Positions 8,019 through 16,422 of a stretch of DNA of 64,000 nt are shown piece after piece. The notes beneath the pieces were generated by a model. The model did not search any database. It was not told the origin of the DNA and saw nothing but the letters and a program-made list of their open reading frames with translations. The stretch lies in contig UCOA01000086.1 in assembly GCA_900474095.1 (NCBI GenBank), positions 1 to 64,000 of the forward strand, read 5' to 3'. Position numbers and translations under genes: made by a program. Origin of the DNA: Hyphomicrobiales bacterium. Lineage in GTDB: Bacteria > Pseudomonadota > Alphaproteobacteria > Rhizobiales > Rhizobiaceae. Every line of letters begins with the position of its first letter. Position 1 is the stretch's first letter.

Positions 8019-9535
8019 AAAGCAAATGGAAGACTCTAAGCATAGCCACGGTGCTTGCCGTGGTGGTCACATTCGGGGCCAGCATCGCCGAAGCCGCGGG
8101 GGTGCTTACCATCGGACGCCGAGAGGACTCGACCACGTTCGATCCGATCAAGTCGGCGCAGAATGTCGACAACTGGGTTTTCTCAAACGTCTTCGATGTG
8201 TTGATCCGTGTCGACAAAACCGGTACCAAGCTGGAGCCCGGCCTGGCGGAAAGCTGGACAGTGTCCGATGACGGCCTGACCTACACATTCAAGATCCGCG
8301 ATGCAAAATTCTCCGACGGTTCGCCAATCACGGCCGGAGACGCGGTCTTCAGCCTGCTGCGCATCCGCGACAACGAAGGCTCGCTGTGGAGCGACAGCTA
8401 CAAGATCGTCGATACGGCCGAAGCCGCCGACAACCGGACGCTGGTCGTTAAGCTGAAAACGCCGTCCGCCCCGTTCCTGTCGACACTGGCGCTGCCGAAT
8501 GTTTCGGTGCTATCGAAGAAGGGCTTGGAAGAAGCGGGCGAGGAAGCCTTCGCCGAAAAGCCGATTGCCTCATCCGGCGCCTTCACCGTCAAGGAATGGC
8601 GCCGAGGTGACCGCGTCATCCTCGAAAAGAACCCGAATTTCTGGCAGGCGGACCGCGTTAAGCTCGATGGTGTCGAGTGGATCTCGGTGCCCGACGACAA
8701 CACCCGCATGCTGAATGTTGAGGCCGGTGAACTGGACACGGCGATCTTCGTGCCGTTCTCGCGGGTGGAAGAGTTGAAAAAGAATCCGAACCTTGAGGTT
8801 CACATCGATACATCGACCCGCGAAGATCACCTTCTGATCAACCACGAGCACGGTGCGCTCGCCAAAAAGGAAGTCCGCCAGGCGCTCGACATGGCGATCG
8901 ACAAGAAGGCTATCGTCGATACCGTTACCTTCGGGCTTGGCGAAGTCGCCAATTCCTATATCCCGAAGGGCTCGCTCTATCACTACGATGCCAACCATCA
9001 GTACCCGTATGACCCGGAAAAGGCCAAAGCGATGCTGGCGGACGCCGGAGCGTCGGATTTGTCGCTGAACTACATCGTCAATACCGGCAACGAGGTCGAC
9101 GAGCAGATCGCCGTTCTCCTGCAGCAGCAGCTTCAAAAGGCTGGCGTCACCGTCAACCTGCAGAAGGTCGATCCGAGCCAGAGCTGGGACATGCTGGTGG
9201 CTGGCGATTACGATATCTCAGTGATGTATTGGACCAACGACATTCTCGACGCGGACCAGAAGACGACCTTCGTACTCGGTCACGACACCAACTTGAACTA
9301 CATGACGCGGTACAAGAACGACAAGGTCAAGGATCAGGTGGCCGAAGCCCGACTCGAACTCGATCCCGTCAAGCGCGAGGCCATGTATGTGGATATTCAG
9401 AAGATGGCCAAGGACGACGTCCACTGGATCGATCTCTATTACAGCCCCTACATCAACGTTTCGCGCAAGAACATCGAGAACTTCGATCAGAATCCGCTCG
9501 GCCGGTTTTTCCTCGAAAACACCGTCAAGAACTGA
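8015..9535 (+). CDS. Periplasmic substrate-binding protein of peptide ABC transporter
   Basis: A 506-residue solute-binding protein of family SBP_bac_5 (DppA/OppA type). Residues 1-28 form a Sec signal peptide ([16 protein letters not shown], cleavage near SIAEA-AG). The mature part opens with LTIGRREDSTTFDPIKSAQ and contains AESWTVSDDGLTYTFKIRD, the family signature region. It begins inside the ATPase gene stop (ATGA) and is the last gene of the unit. In the known PipR locus a transporter of this kind imports the plant-derived ligand; whether the ligand here is a peptide or an ethanolamide-like compound is not visible. Confidence 0.95.
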   Translation: MKSKWKTLSIATVLAVVVTFGASIAEAAGVLTIGRREDSTTFDPIKSAQNVDNWVFSNVFDVLIRVDKTGTKLEPGLAESWTVSDDGLTYTFKIRDAKFSDGSPITAGDAVFSLLRIRDNEGSLWSDSYKIVDTAEAADNRTLVVKLKTPSAPFLSTLALPNVSVLSKKGLEEAGEEAFAEKPIASSGAFTVKEWRRGDRVILEKNPNFWQADRVKLDGVEWISVPDDNTRMLNVEAGELDTAIFVPFSRVEELKKNPNLEVHIDTSTREDHLLINHEHGALAKKEVRQALDMAIDKKAIVDTVTFGLGEVANSYIPKGSLYHYDANHQYPYDPEKAKAMLADAGASDLSLNYIVNTGNEVDEQIAVLLQQQLQKAGVTVNLQKVDPSQSWDMLVAGDYDISVMYWTNDILDADQKTTFVLGHDTNLNYMTRYKNDKVKDQVAEARLELDPVKREAMYVDIQKMAKDDVHWIDLYYSPYINVSRKNIENFDQNPLGRFFLENTVKN

Positions 9536-9851
9536 GTTGCACGGCCTTCTTCGGAACAAGCTGTCCGCTGCGTTTGGTGGATGGCTTGTGTATGAACTGC
9601 GATGCACCTCTGCTTGTTGGGTGAATTGGTCAGCGGGTGCTATCGGAACGCGCAGAGTGCCTCCATTCACAGCGGACTCCGTCCATCAAAATCTGTGAGA
9701 CTATGGGCGATTACCGAGACGTCCTCCCACCCCTAACCGCTGCATTTGACCGAGCAATTAGGTTGAAAGCAGTTGAGTCGACGTTTGACATGAGGGACGG
9801 TCGCGTCGCGGTGGGCGAAGCCCGCTTGTGGACGTTCGCCCGATGAAAGGG
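9536..9851. other. Intergenic stretch, nothing recognised
   Basis: A gap of about 316 bases between the transporter binding protein and a convergent VOC gene. I see no reliable coding potential, RNA gene or terminator with a T-run. Confidence 0.4.
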
Positions 9852-10226
9852 TTAGGCCTCGGGTTCGTGACAAACCACTTCAAGGTTGTGCCCGTCCGGA
9901 CCAATGACAAAAGCTGCATAGTAGTTCGCGTGGTAGTGCGGGCGTAGCCCGGGCGCACCATTGTCTTTGCCACCCGCCTCCAGAGCCGCGTGATAGAAAG
10001 CTTCGACTTGCTGGCGATTCTCGGCCGTGAACGCCAAGTGGAGATGCGCCGGCTTCTCCTCGGTTTGGTACAGGCACAACGAAGCCTTGCCCTTTGGGCT
10101 AAGCTCGACACCGTACGTCGGCGATCCCTCCGAGACAACAGCTACGCCGAGCGGTTCGAGTGATTTGAGGAAGAACGCTTTGCTCGCTGAATAGTCGCTA
10201 ACTCCGAATTTGACGTGGTCAAACAT
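9852..10226 (-). CDS. VOC-family (glyoxalase/bleomycin-resistance fold) protein
   Basis: A small vicinal-oxygen-chelate protein of 124 residues with two beta-alpha-beta-beta-beta units. It begins MFDHVKFGVSDYSASKAFF, carries a HLHLAFTAENRQQVEAFY second module, and ends with YYAAFVIGPDGHNLEVVCH. Candidate metal ligands are the first-module His, HLHLAF and the Glu of NLEVV. Start ATG 10226 is favoured by the AGGGGAACTC ribosome site; the frame stays open for 19 more codons upstream. Substrate unknown: the family includes glyoxalases, dioxygenases and resistance proteins. Confidence 0.85.
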   Translation of the reverse strand: MFDHVKFGVSDYSASKAFFLKSLEPLGVAVVSEGSPTYGVELSPKGKASLCLYQTEEKPAHLHLAFTAENRQQVEAFYHAALEAGGKDNGAPGLRPHYHANYYAAFVIGPDGHNLEVVCHEPEA

Positions 10227-10336
10227 GAGTTCCCCTGAAGTGTGTGGGCCTGCCTGACGGAGAGGCAATCGAAGCATGCCCACTGCTGCGCGCCTTGCAA
10301 TGTATCTGCTTGCGCTGCAAAGCCGCTGCCGCTTTA

Positions 10337-10376
10337 TGTCTCAGACATTAATGGCATGTCTCAGCCATTGATGGCA
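10337..10376. repeat. Tandem pair of 20-base repeats
   Basis: Two adjacent 20-mers, 10337-10356 and 10357-10376, share 18 of 20 bases (TGTCTCAG-nCATTnATGGCA pattern). They lie just upstream of the broken toxin gene and could be a duplicated protein-binding site or slippage scar. Confidence 0.6.
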
Positions 10377-10408
10377 AGGAACAGAGGGCGGGAAGTTCAG
10401 AGGGGCAG

Positions 10409-10520
10409 CGCCTCTTTGGGTATCTTCAGCAAATTGGAAGCGAGAATCCGAAGGCGGCGTTGCACGTAGACGAGGAGATCGTCCAAGCCGTTCGTCGTCT
10501 CGGTTTCGCGAGATTCAAGT
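10409..10520 (+). pseudogene. Remnant of a ParE/RelE-type toxin gene
   Basis: Reading from 10409, the plus strand gives RLFGYLQQIGSENPKAALHV followed by DEEIVQAVRRL. This parallels residues 15-45 of the intact toxin at 46867 (TIFSYIEKESPRAAVHV then DEEIVRAARQL). After Leu the match stops and a UGA follows. A short DNA stretch near 10600 (GAACTTGT...GCCGCGGA) resembles a later part of the same toxin gene, so decay is by substitutions and small indels. No antitoxin gene is visible beside it. The call rests on residue-by-residue comparison within this window. Confidence 0.7.
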
Positions 10521-11040
10521 TTGAGCATGCCGCCGCCAAGGGGACGCCCCTCGATTTCTCTGCTGAGTGACAGGAAGTTGGTCTCGGAGCCCATGGCGAA
10601 CTTGTCGCGACGTACGCCGCGGACAGAATTGCTGCAGGTCGCTGCGGCGATTACGCACCAAACTTGCGGAGACGCCTGGCATGTAGGGGAAGTCAGGCAC
10701 CTGCTCGTCCGGGACGGAATACCATGGATCGCGCACCCCTGCATTTACATGCTTCGCGCCTTCAGGCCGGCCACGCTGTCAAGGTAACGCAGCAAGGAGG
10801 TCGGCAGCTTTGCTGGTTGCTCTGCCAGTGACCGACATAGGAATAGGGCGTGCACACGCAGCGGGCTCTTGAAGCATTGGTATGGGATGAATGACGGATT
10901 GCCCGCCGCGCATTCGAAACGCCTGACGGCATTGGATCGCTTCAGGGCTGCATCCATTTTGAGCGGTATCCTAGAGCCTATGCATCAGGAGCATGGGTGG
11001 CGTGAGCTATTGTCGCTGTTTTGAAACGATTGAAAGACCT
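10521..11040. other. Non-coding or decayed stretch
   Basis: After the toxin remnant, about 500 bases hold no gene I can support. Open frames on the minus strand (such as one at 10745-10957) lack family features and a ribosome-binding site. Confidence 0.35.
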
Positions 11041-11118
11041 ATGTTCCACATCATCGAAACGACGCCGGAGCCGAGCAAGGTTGCTGACGTCAGAAAGCCT
11101 TCAGGAACGAGGATTATC

Positions 11119-11265
11119 ATGAACGTTGCACGCTCTTTCAACAACTGGCGCAAATTCCGTCAGACCATTACCGAACTTGGCCGCATGTCTGCCCGCGAGT
11201 TGCAGGACCTTGGTATTGACCGGGTCGATATCCGCAGCGTTGCCCGCGCATCGGTCGCTCGCTGA
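11119..11265 (+). CDS. DUF1127 small basic protein
   Basis: A 48-residue arginine-rich protein: MNVARSFNNWRKFRQ, then LGRMSARELQDLGIDRVDI and a short basic tail. This is the DUF1127 family, abundant in Rhizobiales and linked in other bacteria to phosphate or carbon metabolism and RNA interaction. ATG 11119 follows GAGGATTATC and gives the usual 47-48-residue length; ATG 11041 would add 26 residues not typical of the family. A strong terminator follows, so it is a single-gene unit. Confidence 0.9.
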   Translation: MNVARSFNNWRKFRQTITELGRMSARELQDLGIDRVDIRSVARASVAR

Positions 11266-11297
11266 GAGCGGCAGCTATAACTGCTTCACATAGCACG

Positions 11298-11325
11298 ACG
11301 CCCGCTTGCGACGCGGGCGTTTTTG
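11298..11325 (+). terminator. Intrinsic terminator after DUF1127 gene
   Basis: Perfect 8-base stem ACGCCCGC (11298-11305) with GCGGGCGT (11313-11320), a 7-base loop, then a T-run (TTTTTG). Confidence 0.9.
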
Positions 11326-11520
11326 TTTGAAGCATCCATGTCTGAGATGTCCCTGTCTCGTTTGTTGCCAGCATTTTCGACAATGTCCTTCTTGCAATCA
11401 ATGACGACTACAAGAAGGCACGGTCCGTGAGATGCTATGTCGATTTTTTTTGGCGGAAAACCGTGAAAAATATGCCGGTTCCTCTAGGACGTGTGGACTC
11501 TTGAGATTCCCAAGGCATCA

Positions 11521-12801
11521 CTAGTGAACCGAGCCGGTAGCAACGCGGTTGCGACCGGTTTGCTTCGCCCGATAAAGTGATGCATCGGCTTGGTTCTGAA
11601 GCTGCCCTGGCGAAACGACCTCGTGATCTGGCGCGTGAGTCGCCACCCCAATACTAAGAGTCACGTAGGGCGATACGCGGGACGCGGGATTCGGAAGAGA
11701 GGCAGCTTCGACGCTCTCGCGAATTCGTTCCGCCACAGCGATCGCCTCAGGCTCGTCCACCCCCGTCAACAAGACGAGGAACTCCTCACCGCCGTAGCGG
11801 GCAACAAGATCGCGGTTTCGCCTCACACAGCTCTCTATAATGCCCGCAACCTTCACGAGGCAGCGATCGCCCTCGGCATGCCCGAGGCGATCATTCAGGT
11901 TCTTGAAGTCGTCGATATCACACATCAGCATTGCAGCACCCCCGTCGCGTTTCAGACCACCGCTCCAGAGTTGATTGAGCGTTTCCATCATCCAGCGCCG
12001 GTTGGCGATGCCGGTTAAGGGATCAGTTCTCGCGAGGCGCTCAAGCTGGGCATTTGCGTCAGCAAGTTCTACGACACGGCTCCGGTCTCGCAATTCGAGA
12101 AGGAAAGTCTTCTGGGCGAGAATCGTCATGGTGCGCCGAGCAACGACCGTGGCGAGGATGCCGCTGGCGAAAAATAGCGCCGCCGCTATGGCGCTTCCCT
12201 TTTCCAGGCTGGGGTTTTGCAGCTGAAAAACCAGGTAGAGACCAAGCGCAAAGGCAGCGATCGTCACTGTCCAACCCAGCGGAATACCGAAGATAATAAT
12301 GGCGGTAATGGCCACGAACAGCATGATATTCAAGTGCCGTTCGTAGAACTCCCCGCCCGCGCTCACGCCCACTAGGGCGACCGACAGGAGGATGAGGAAC
12401 ATCCCTGCGATGATAGATAGTCTTTGGAGCCAAAGCGCGCGCGGTCTTCGCCAGACGAATGCGGTTGCCAAAGCGGCGGGCGGGAGGATGCAGGCCGGCG
12501 GGAGCATCGAAAGCGCAATTACCTTTGGAAGCAGGATTGCGTTGAGGCTCAACGTCAACGCATCCAAAACGGCCACCCATGTCATCCAGGCGCGAATGAT
12601 TTTTGCCGTTCGGGGCCAGGAACGCTCTTGAAACAGGCGGCGAAGCTCACCCTTGAGGCGGATGTCACGTGTGCGGCCTGCGAGAACGTGCTCGACTTCA
12701 GCCGTGATAGCAGGGTTCTGCACCTGTATCTGCGTCCTTGCAGACGCGCTCACCGGACTCGCCGAAATTGCACTCTCCTGGATGTCCATTTTTACCCACA
12801 T
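11521..12801 (-). CDS. Membrane diguanylate cyclase (GGDEF)
   Basis: A 426-residue protein making the second messenger cyclic di-GMP from two GTP. After about 75 cytosolic residues there are roughly six hydrophobic segments (about 70-220), then a linker (LRDRSRVVELADANAQLE) and a GGDEF domain from about 258. The active site is GGEEF at 337-341. An RxxD inhibitory site, RNRD, lies five residues before it at 328-331, so product feedback inhibition is expected. The CDIDDFKNLND metal/substrate segment is intact. ATG 12801 follows GGAGATGCTCCGCT. Stand-alone gene; input signal unknown. Confidence 0.93.
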   Translation of the reverse strand: MWVKMDIQESAISASPVSASARTQIQVQNPAITAEVEHVLAGRTRDIRLKGELRRLFQERSWPRTAKIIRAWMTWVAVLDALTLSLNAILLPKVIALSMLPPACILPPAALATAFVWRRPRALWLQRLSIIAGMFLILLSVALVGVSAGGEFYERHLNIMLFVAITAIIIFGIPLGWTVTIAAFALGLYLVFQLQNPSLEKGSAIAAALFFASGILATVVARRTMTILAQKTFLLELRDRSRVVELADANAQLERLARTDPLTGIANRRWMMETLNQLWSGGLKRDGGAAMLMCDIDDFKNLNDRLGHAEGDRCLVKVAGIIESCVRRNRDLVARYGGEEFLVLLTGVDEPEAIAVAERIRESVEAASLPNPASRVSPYVTLSIGVATHAPDHEVVSPGQLQNQADASLYRAKQTGRNRVATGSVH

Positions 12802-12825
12802 AGCGGAGCATCTCCCGCTGGCAAG

Positions 12826-13140
12826 TCAGAGCGACAGGCCCCAAATCTGAGGGACAGTCAAAATCGGGCCAATGACTTGCAATAGTTCAAAAACGGAACC
12901 GGGCCAGCCGTGGGTCATGATGAGCGGCAAAGTGTTCGCATGACGCGAGCGCACGTGAATGAAATGAATGTCGAGGCCTCCGATATTCGTCAGAAACTGC
13001 GGAAAGGCATTAAGCTTCGCCTCCGCCTTGCGCCAATCGTAGTCCGTCTCCCAATAGCGCACCACCGCCTGAAGCTTCGAAGATCGACGAGCTCTGCCGC
13101 CGGGACAACCACTCGGAAGCGGCGAAGGTCGCCAGCCCGC
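12826..13140 (-). pseudogene. Truncated, frameshifted epoxide hydrolase remnant
   Basis: Two minus-strand frames together resemble the N-terminal region of an epoxide hydrolase. One frame gives LRRFRVVVPAAELVDL; the next gives VVRYWETDYDWRKAEAKLN, then GLDIHFIHVRS and LIMTHGWPGSVFELLQVI (the HGWPGS oxyanion motif). The frames do not join and the gene ends at 12826 before the nucleophile Asp region, so it cannot make an active enzyme. It lies immediately upstream of the cyclase gene start. Confidence 0.75.
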
Positions 13141-13312
13141 AAGGCCCCTTGATGTTCGCTTGGGCGCAGCCCTGCGGGGCGAGACACCGCAAGGGCTGTC
13201 GCCAGGGCTCCATTCAGGAGCAGAGCACCCGGCGGGAAGGCGCAAAGGGATTGGCCGTTACTCGGCGGTCTTTTTCACACTTCCTTACTTTCGAGGATCC
13301 ATGTCGAAACGC

Positions 13313-13714
13313 TCACTTGACCGGAACGACAAGCGGGGTGCCTTTCTCGACGATGTAGGTCGCGAGCTCCGATGCCTTGCCGCTGCCGACATTTTTCGCA
13401 ACATGAGCCACCCCGGCCGGAATGAACAGGGCCTCGCCGGCATGAAGGGTAACCGGCGCTCTGCCCTCGAGCTGGTATTCCAGCGAGCCTTCGAGGACAT
13501 AGGCCACCTCTTCACCCGGATGAGAGTGCTTGATGGAGATCGCGCCAGGCTCGAAATCGACGCGTGCCTGAACGGCCTCGCGCCCGGGCGTGCCGAGATC
13601 GTGCCGCACAAGGTCGGTGCGCTGAATTCCCGATTGCTGCGCGTTGGCGGCGTGCAGTACCAATCCACTTCCAATAATCAGCAGTGCAGCCGCCATCATA
13701 CGAGACATTTTCAT
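13313..13714 (-). CDS. Secreted cupin-domain protein
   Basis: A 133-residue small protein with an N-terminal signal peptide (MKMSRMMAAALLIIGSGLVL, cleavage near HAANA-QQ) and one cupin barrel. The metal-type motif reads HSHPGEEVAYVLEG, followed by LHAGEALFIPAGVAHVAKN, giving His-His-Glu and a later His as likely metal ligands. ATG 13714 follows AAGGAACCC. Periplasmic single-cupin proteins of this kind have no agreed substrate. Nothing next to it points to a pathway. Confidence 0.88.
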   Translation of the reverse strand: MKMSRMMAAALLIIGSGLVLHAANAQQSGIQRTDLVRHDLGTPGREAVQARVDFEPGAISIKHSHPGEEVAYVLEGSLEYQLEGRAPVTLHAGEALFIPAGVAHVAKNVGSGKASELATYIVEKGTPLVVPVK

Positions 13715-13732
13715 AAGGGTTCCTTTCCGCAT

Positions 13733-14042
13733 TGTGCGAGCCTTCGTCTGTGAGGCCAGCGCCCCCATTTGAGTGCGTTCGTGTATTGACGATGTGTCCG
13801 CCAGACGGGCCATTTGTAACGGCATGTATCGCCGCTCGCTTCCCGGCTTTGCATTGGCGATAAAGGCGGCGTGGTCCGGGTGTGTCGGGCTGTTTGACAC
13901 GGTTCGACACACATGGCTTGAAAAAATACCGATACACAAGAAACGCGCCGATCTCCTCTGCGCGCTGGGGATGACGTGCCGCCCTGGCCGTCCTAAGAGG
14001 ACGATCGGATTGAACGGTATCATTCAGCGGGCTGCCGGGGCA
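13733..14042. other. Upstream region of cupin gene, no gene seen
   Basis: About 300 bases. Long minus-strand frames run through here only as upstream extensions of the cupin frame and have no features. Confidence 0.35.
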
Positions 14043-14215
14043 CTCCACCGTAGGCACCAATGATCTGGATGCTGCAACCAAGAGGCACATACGGTCGCTT
14101 TGGCGGCTGGCGGCTCTGACGAGGGCGCTCCCGGTCCGAGAGGGGATAATCCGACGGCCCATATTGCGTATATTTCCGCGATCCCGAGGGCAACAAGCTC
14201 CTGGTGGACAGGTTG
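14043..14215 (+). pseudogene. Decayed VOC/glyoxalase-family gene
   Basis: The plus strand gives three pieces of one VOC protein in shifting frames: STVGTNDLDAATKRH (N-terminal strand and helix), AAGGSDEGAPGPRGDNPTAH (the central loop), and YFRDPEGNKLLVD (the C-terminal metal-binding strand). A block is missing between the first two and a frameshift separates the last two. There is no ribosome-binding site. It is a different VOC subtype from the intact gene at 9852. Confidence 0.7.
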
Positions 14216-14491
14216 GGGCCTGCGTCGAGCATCACCTTTGACCGGGCCGCCGGATATTCGGAAGCCACGGTGGCCACGGGCCGACCTCTTGAACCCAGAC
14301 AGTGTTGCGCCCAGCGCATTCGACGGCCCGCATCCGTTCAGGCACCGCGGATATTGACAAGACGACCGGCCTGACACCAAGGTTCCGCATGTTCGTCCGG
14401 CATGGATGGTGTCCGCTTGCCTGAGACGGTGATTATCGTTTTACAATCAAGGCCATCGACGCTGAAGCTATCGTCTTGTCACTTGAAATTT

Positions 14492-15718
14492 TCATTTCAC
14501 GACCGTTTTTATCTTGGCGACAGATTCGAGGGTGCGATGGACCGGGCACTTGCCGGCAATTTCGACAATCTTGTCGCGAAACTCCTCCGAGATCTCGCCA
14601 TCGACGGAAATGATGCGTTCGAAATGGTCGATCCGGGCGCTGCCACTGCGTTCGGATTCTGTGCACTCCTCGCAATCCTTGGCATGGATCTTCGCATGCG
14701 ACACGTCGACGCTGATGCCCCCCAACGTCAGCTTCTTGTGCTCGGCATAGAGGCGCAGCGTCATCGACGTGCAGGCGCCAAGGGCGATGGACAGAAAGTC
14801 ATAGGGTGATGGTCCAGAATTGAGCCCGCCCACGTTTTCGGGTTCATCGGCGAAGAGGCGGTGGCTGCCGGCCTGAACCGCATTCTGAAACCTGCTTTCC
14901 CCTGTCTCCGTCACGCGGACATGTTCGATCGGTCCTGTGCCCTGCGGCGTGTCGGCGGCGAGATAACGCGTCAGCCATCCCGAAATGATCCGTCCGGCGA
15001 ACGCCGCATCCTCCAGGTTGCTGAGCAGGTGGTCTGCCTTGTCCAGCGATACAAAGCTCTTGGGATGTTTAGCCGCGAGGAAGATTTCCGTGGCGTTCTC
15101 GATTCCAACCGTCTGGTCCAGCGGTGCGTGAAGGATGAGGAGCGGCTTTTTCAGGCTTGCAACAGCGTTTTTGATGCGCTGTGTGCGTGCGTCCTCGACA
15201 AATTGTTTTCTGACAAGGAACTTGCGACCGGCAAGATCGACTTCGGCCGCGCCATTCTTTTCAATCTCCTCGAGGCTCGTTCCGAAGTTCTTCAACACGT
15301 GGGCCACATCGGCCGGCGCGCCGATCGTTGCCACAGCGCGCACTTCAGGAATGTCCTTGGCGACGGCTAGGACAGCCGCGCCGCCGAGCGAGTGACCAAT
15401 CAGCAATGACGGGGCCTGATAACGATGACGTAAATAATCGGCGGCCGAAAGCAGATCGGCAACATTGGAGGAGAAATTTGTCGAGGCGAATTCGCCTTCG
15501 CTCGATCCCAGACCCGTGAAATCAAAGCGCAGGACAGCGATACCTTCGCGCACGAGCTCCGCTGCGATGCGGCGCGCTGCCGCTAAGTCCTTTGAACAGG
15601 TAAAGCAATGGGCAAACAGCGCGTAGGCGCGTAAGGGCCCGCTTGGCAGGTCAAGGCGGGCGGCCAGGGTTGCGCCGGAATGGCCGGCAAATTGAAGCCG
15701 TTGCGTGTTGAAGGCCAT
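14492..15718 (-). CDS. Bifunctional alpha/beta hydrolase - OsmC family protein
   Basis: A 408-residue fusion. Residues 1 to about 260 are an alpha/beta hydrolase with the GHSLGG elbow (Ser110) and downstream Asp (HAPLDQTV) and His (DKADHLL). Residues 275-408 are an OsmC/Ohr-type peroxidase domain with the two redox cysteines Cys316 (GACTSMTL) and Cys391 (GKCPVHRTL). OsmC proteins reduce organic hydroperoxides. The fusion is a known arrangement in Proteobacteria, and the hydrolase may release the peroxide or acyl substrate for the OsmC part. MsrA next door suggests an oxidative-stress neighbourhood. Confidence 0.93.
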   Translation of the reverse strand: MAFNTQRLQFAGHSGATLAARLDLPSGPLRAYALFAHCFTCSKDLAAARRIAAELVREGIAVLRFDFTGLGSSEGEFASTNFSSNVADLLSAADYLRHRYQAPSLLIGHSLGGAAVLAVAKDIPEVRAVATIGAPADVAHVLKNFGTSLEEIEKNGAAEVDLAGRKFLVRKQFVEDARTQRIKNAVASLKKPLLILHAPLDQTVGIENATEIFLAAKHPKSFVSLDKADHLLSNLEDAAFAGRIISGWLTRYLAADTPQGTGPIEHVRVTETGESRFQNAVQAGSHRLFADEPENVGGLNSGPSPYDFLSIALGACTSMTLRLYAEHKKLTLGGISVDVSHAKIHAKDCEECTESERSGSARIDHFERIISVDGEISEEFRDKIVEIAGKCPVHRTLESVAKIKTVVK

Positions 15719-15852
15719 TGTAAAGCTTCCTCGCTGTAGGATTGATCAATCTACATTGGCAGCTGAATCAACCATCCAGACCCCCGTTCCAACGCGGCTG
15801 GCGTGCTCCCGCCATCTCGCCCGGCCAATCGTCGGCGCAAGTGGCGGCCCGG

Positions 15853-16359
15853 CTATTCGGCCGCCGACCGCCGGGGCAGCACCCAGTTGGGGCGGGGATA
15901 GTGGCAGGTATAGCCGCTCGGGTAGCGCTCCAGGTAATCCTGGTGCTCCGGCTCGGCCTGCCAAAAGTCTCCCACCGGCTCGACTTCGGTCACCGCCTTG
16001 CCCGGCCACAGACCCGAAGCATCGACATCTGCGATGGCGTCCTCGGCTATTCGCTTCTGCTCATCGTCGACGTAGTAAATCGCGGACCGGTAGGAAATGC
16101 CGATGTCGTTGCCCTGCCGGTTCCTGGTGGTGGGGTCGTGGATCTGGAAGAAGAGCTCGAGTATCCGCCTGTAGCTGATCGTCTCGGGATCGAAGACGAT
16201 CTCGATGGCCTCAGCGTGGGTGCCGTGATTGCGGTACGTTGCGTTCGGCACATCGCCGCCGGTGTAGCCCACACGGGTCGCAATGACCCCGGGAAGCTTG
16301 CGGATCAAGTCCTGCATCCCCCAGAAGCAACCACCAGCCAAAACAGCTTTCTCGGTCAT
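15853..16359 (-). CDS. msrA: Peptide methionine-S-sulfoxide reductase MsrA
   Basis: A 168-residue repair enzyme that reduces methionine-S-sulfoxide in proteins with thioredoxin. The catalytic motif GGCFWG is at residues 9-14 (Cys11), followed by [19 protein letters not shown] and the [11 protein letters not shown] segment. Tyr and Glu of the active site are in place. It ends in [10 protein letters not shown] without a clear distal resolving Cys. The gene stands alone; a broken msrB fragment lies just upstream at 16423. Confidence 0.96.
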   Translation of the reverse strand: MTEKAVLAGGCFWGMQDLIRKLPGVIATRVGYTGGDVPNATYRNHGTHAEAIEIVFDPETISYRRILELFFQIHDPTTRNRQGNDIGISYRSAIYYVDDEQKRIAEDAIADVDASGLWPGKAVTEVEPVGDFWQAEPEHQDYLERYPSGYTCHYPRPNWVLPRRSAAE

Positions 16360-16422
16360 TTAAATCTCCTCTACTTGGTCGGTAAACGCGTCGCCATGGG
16401 CGGAGCGGACCTCGGTGCGGGC

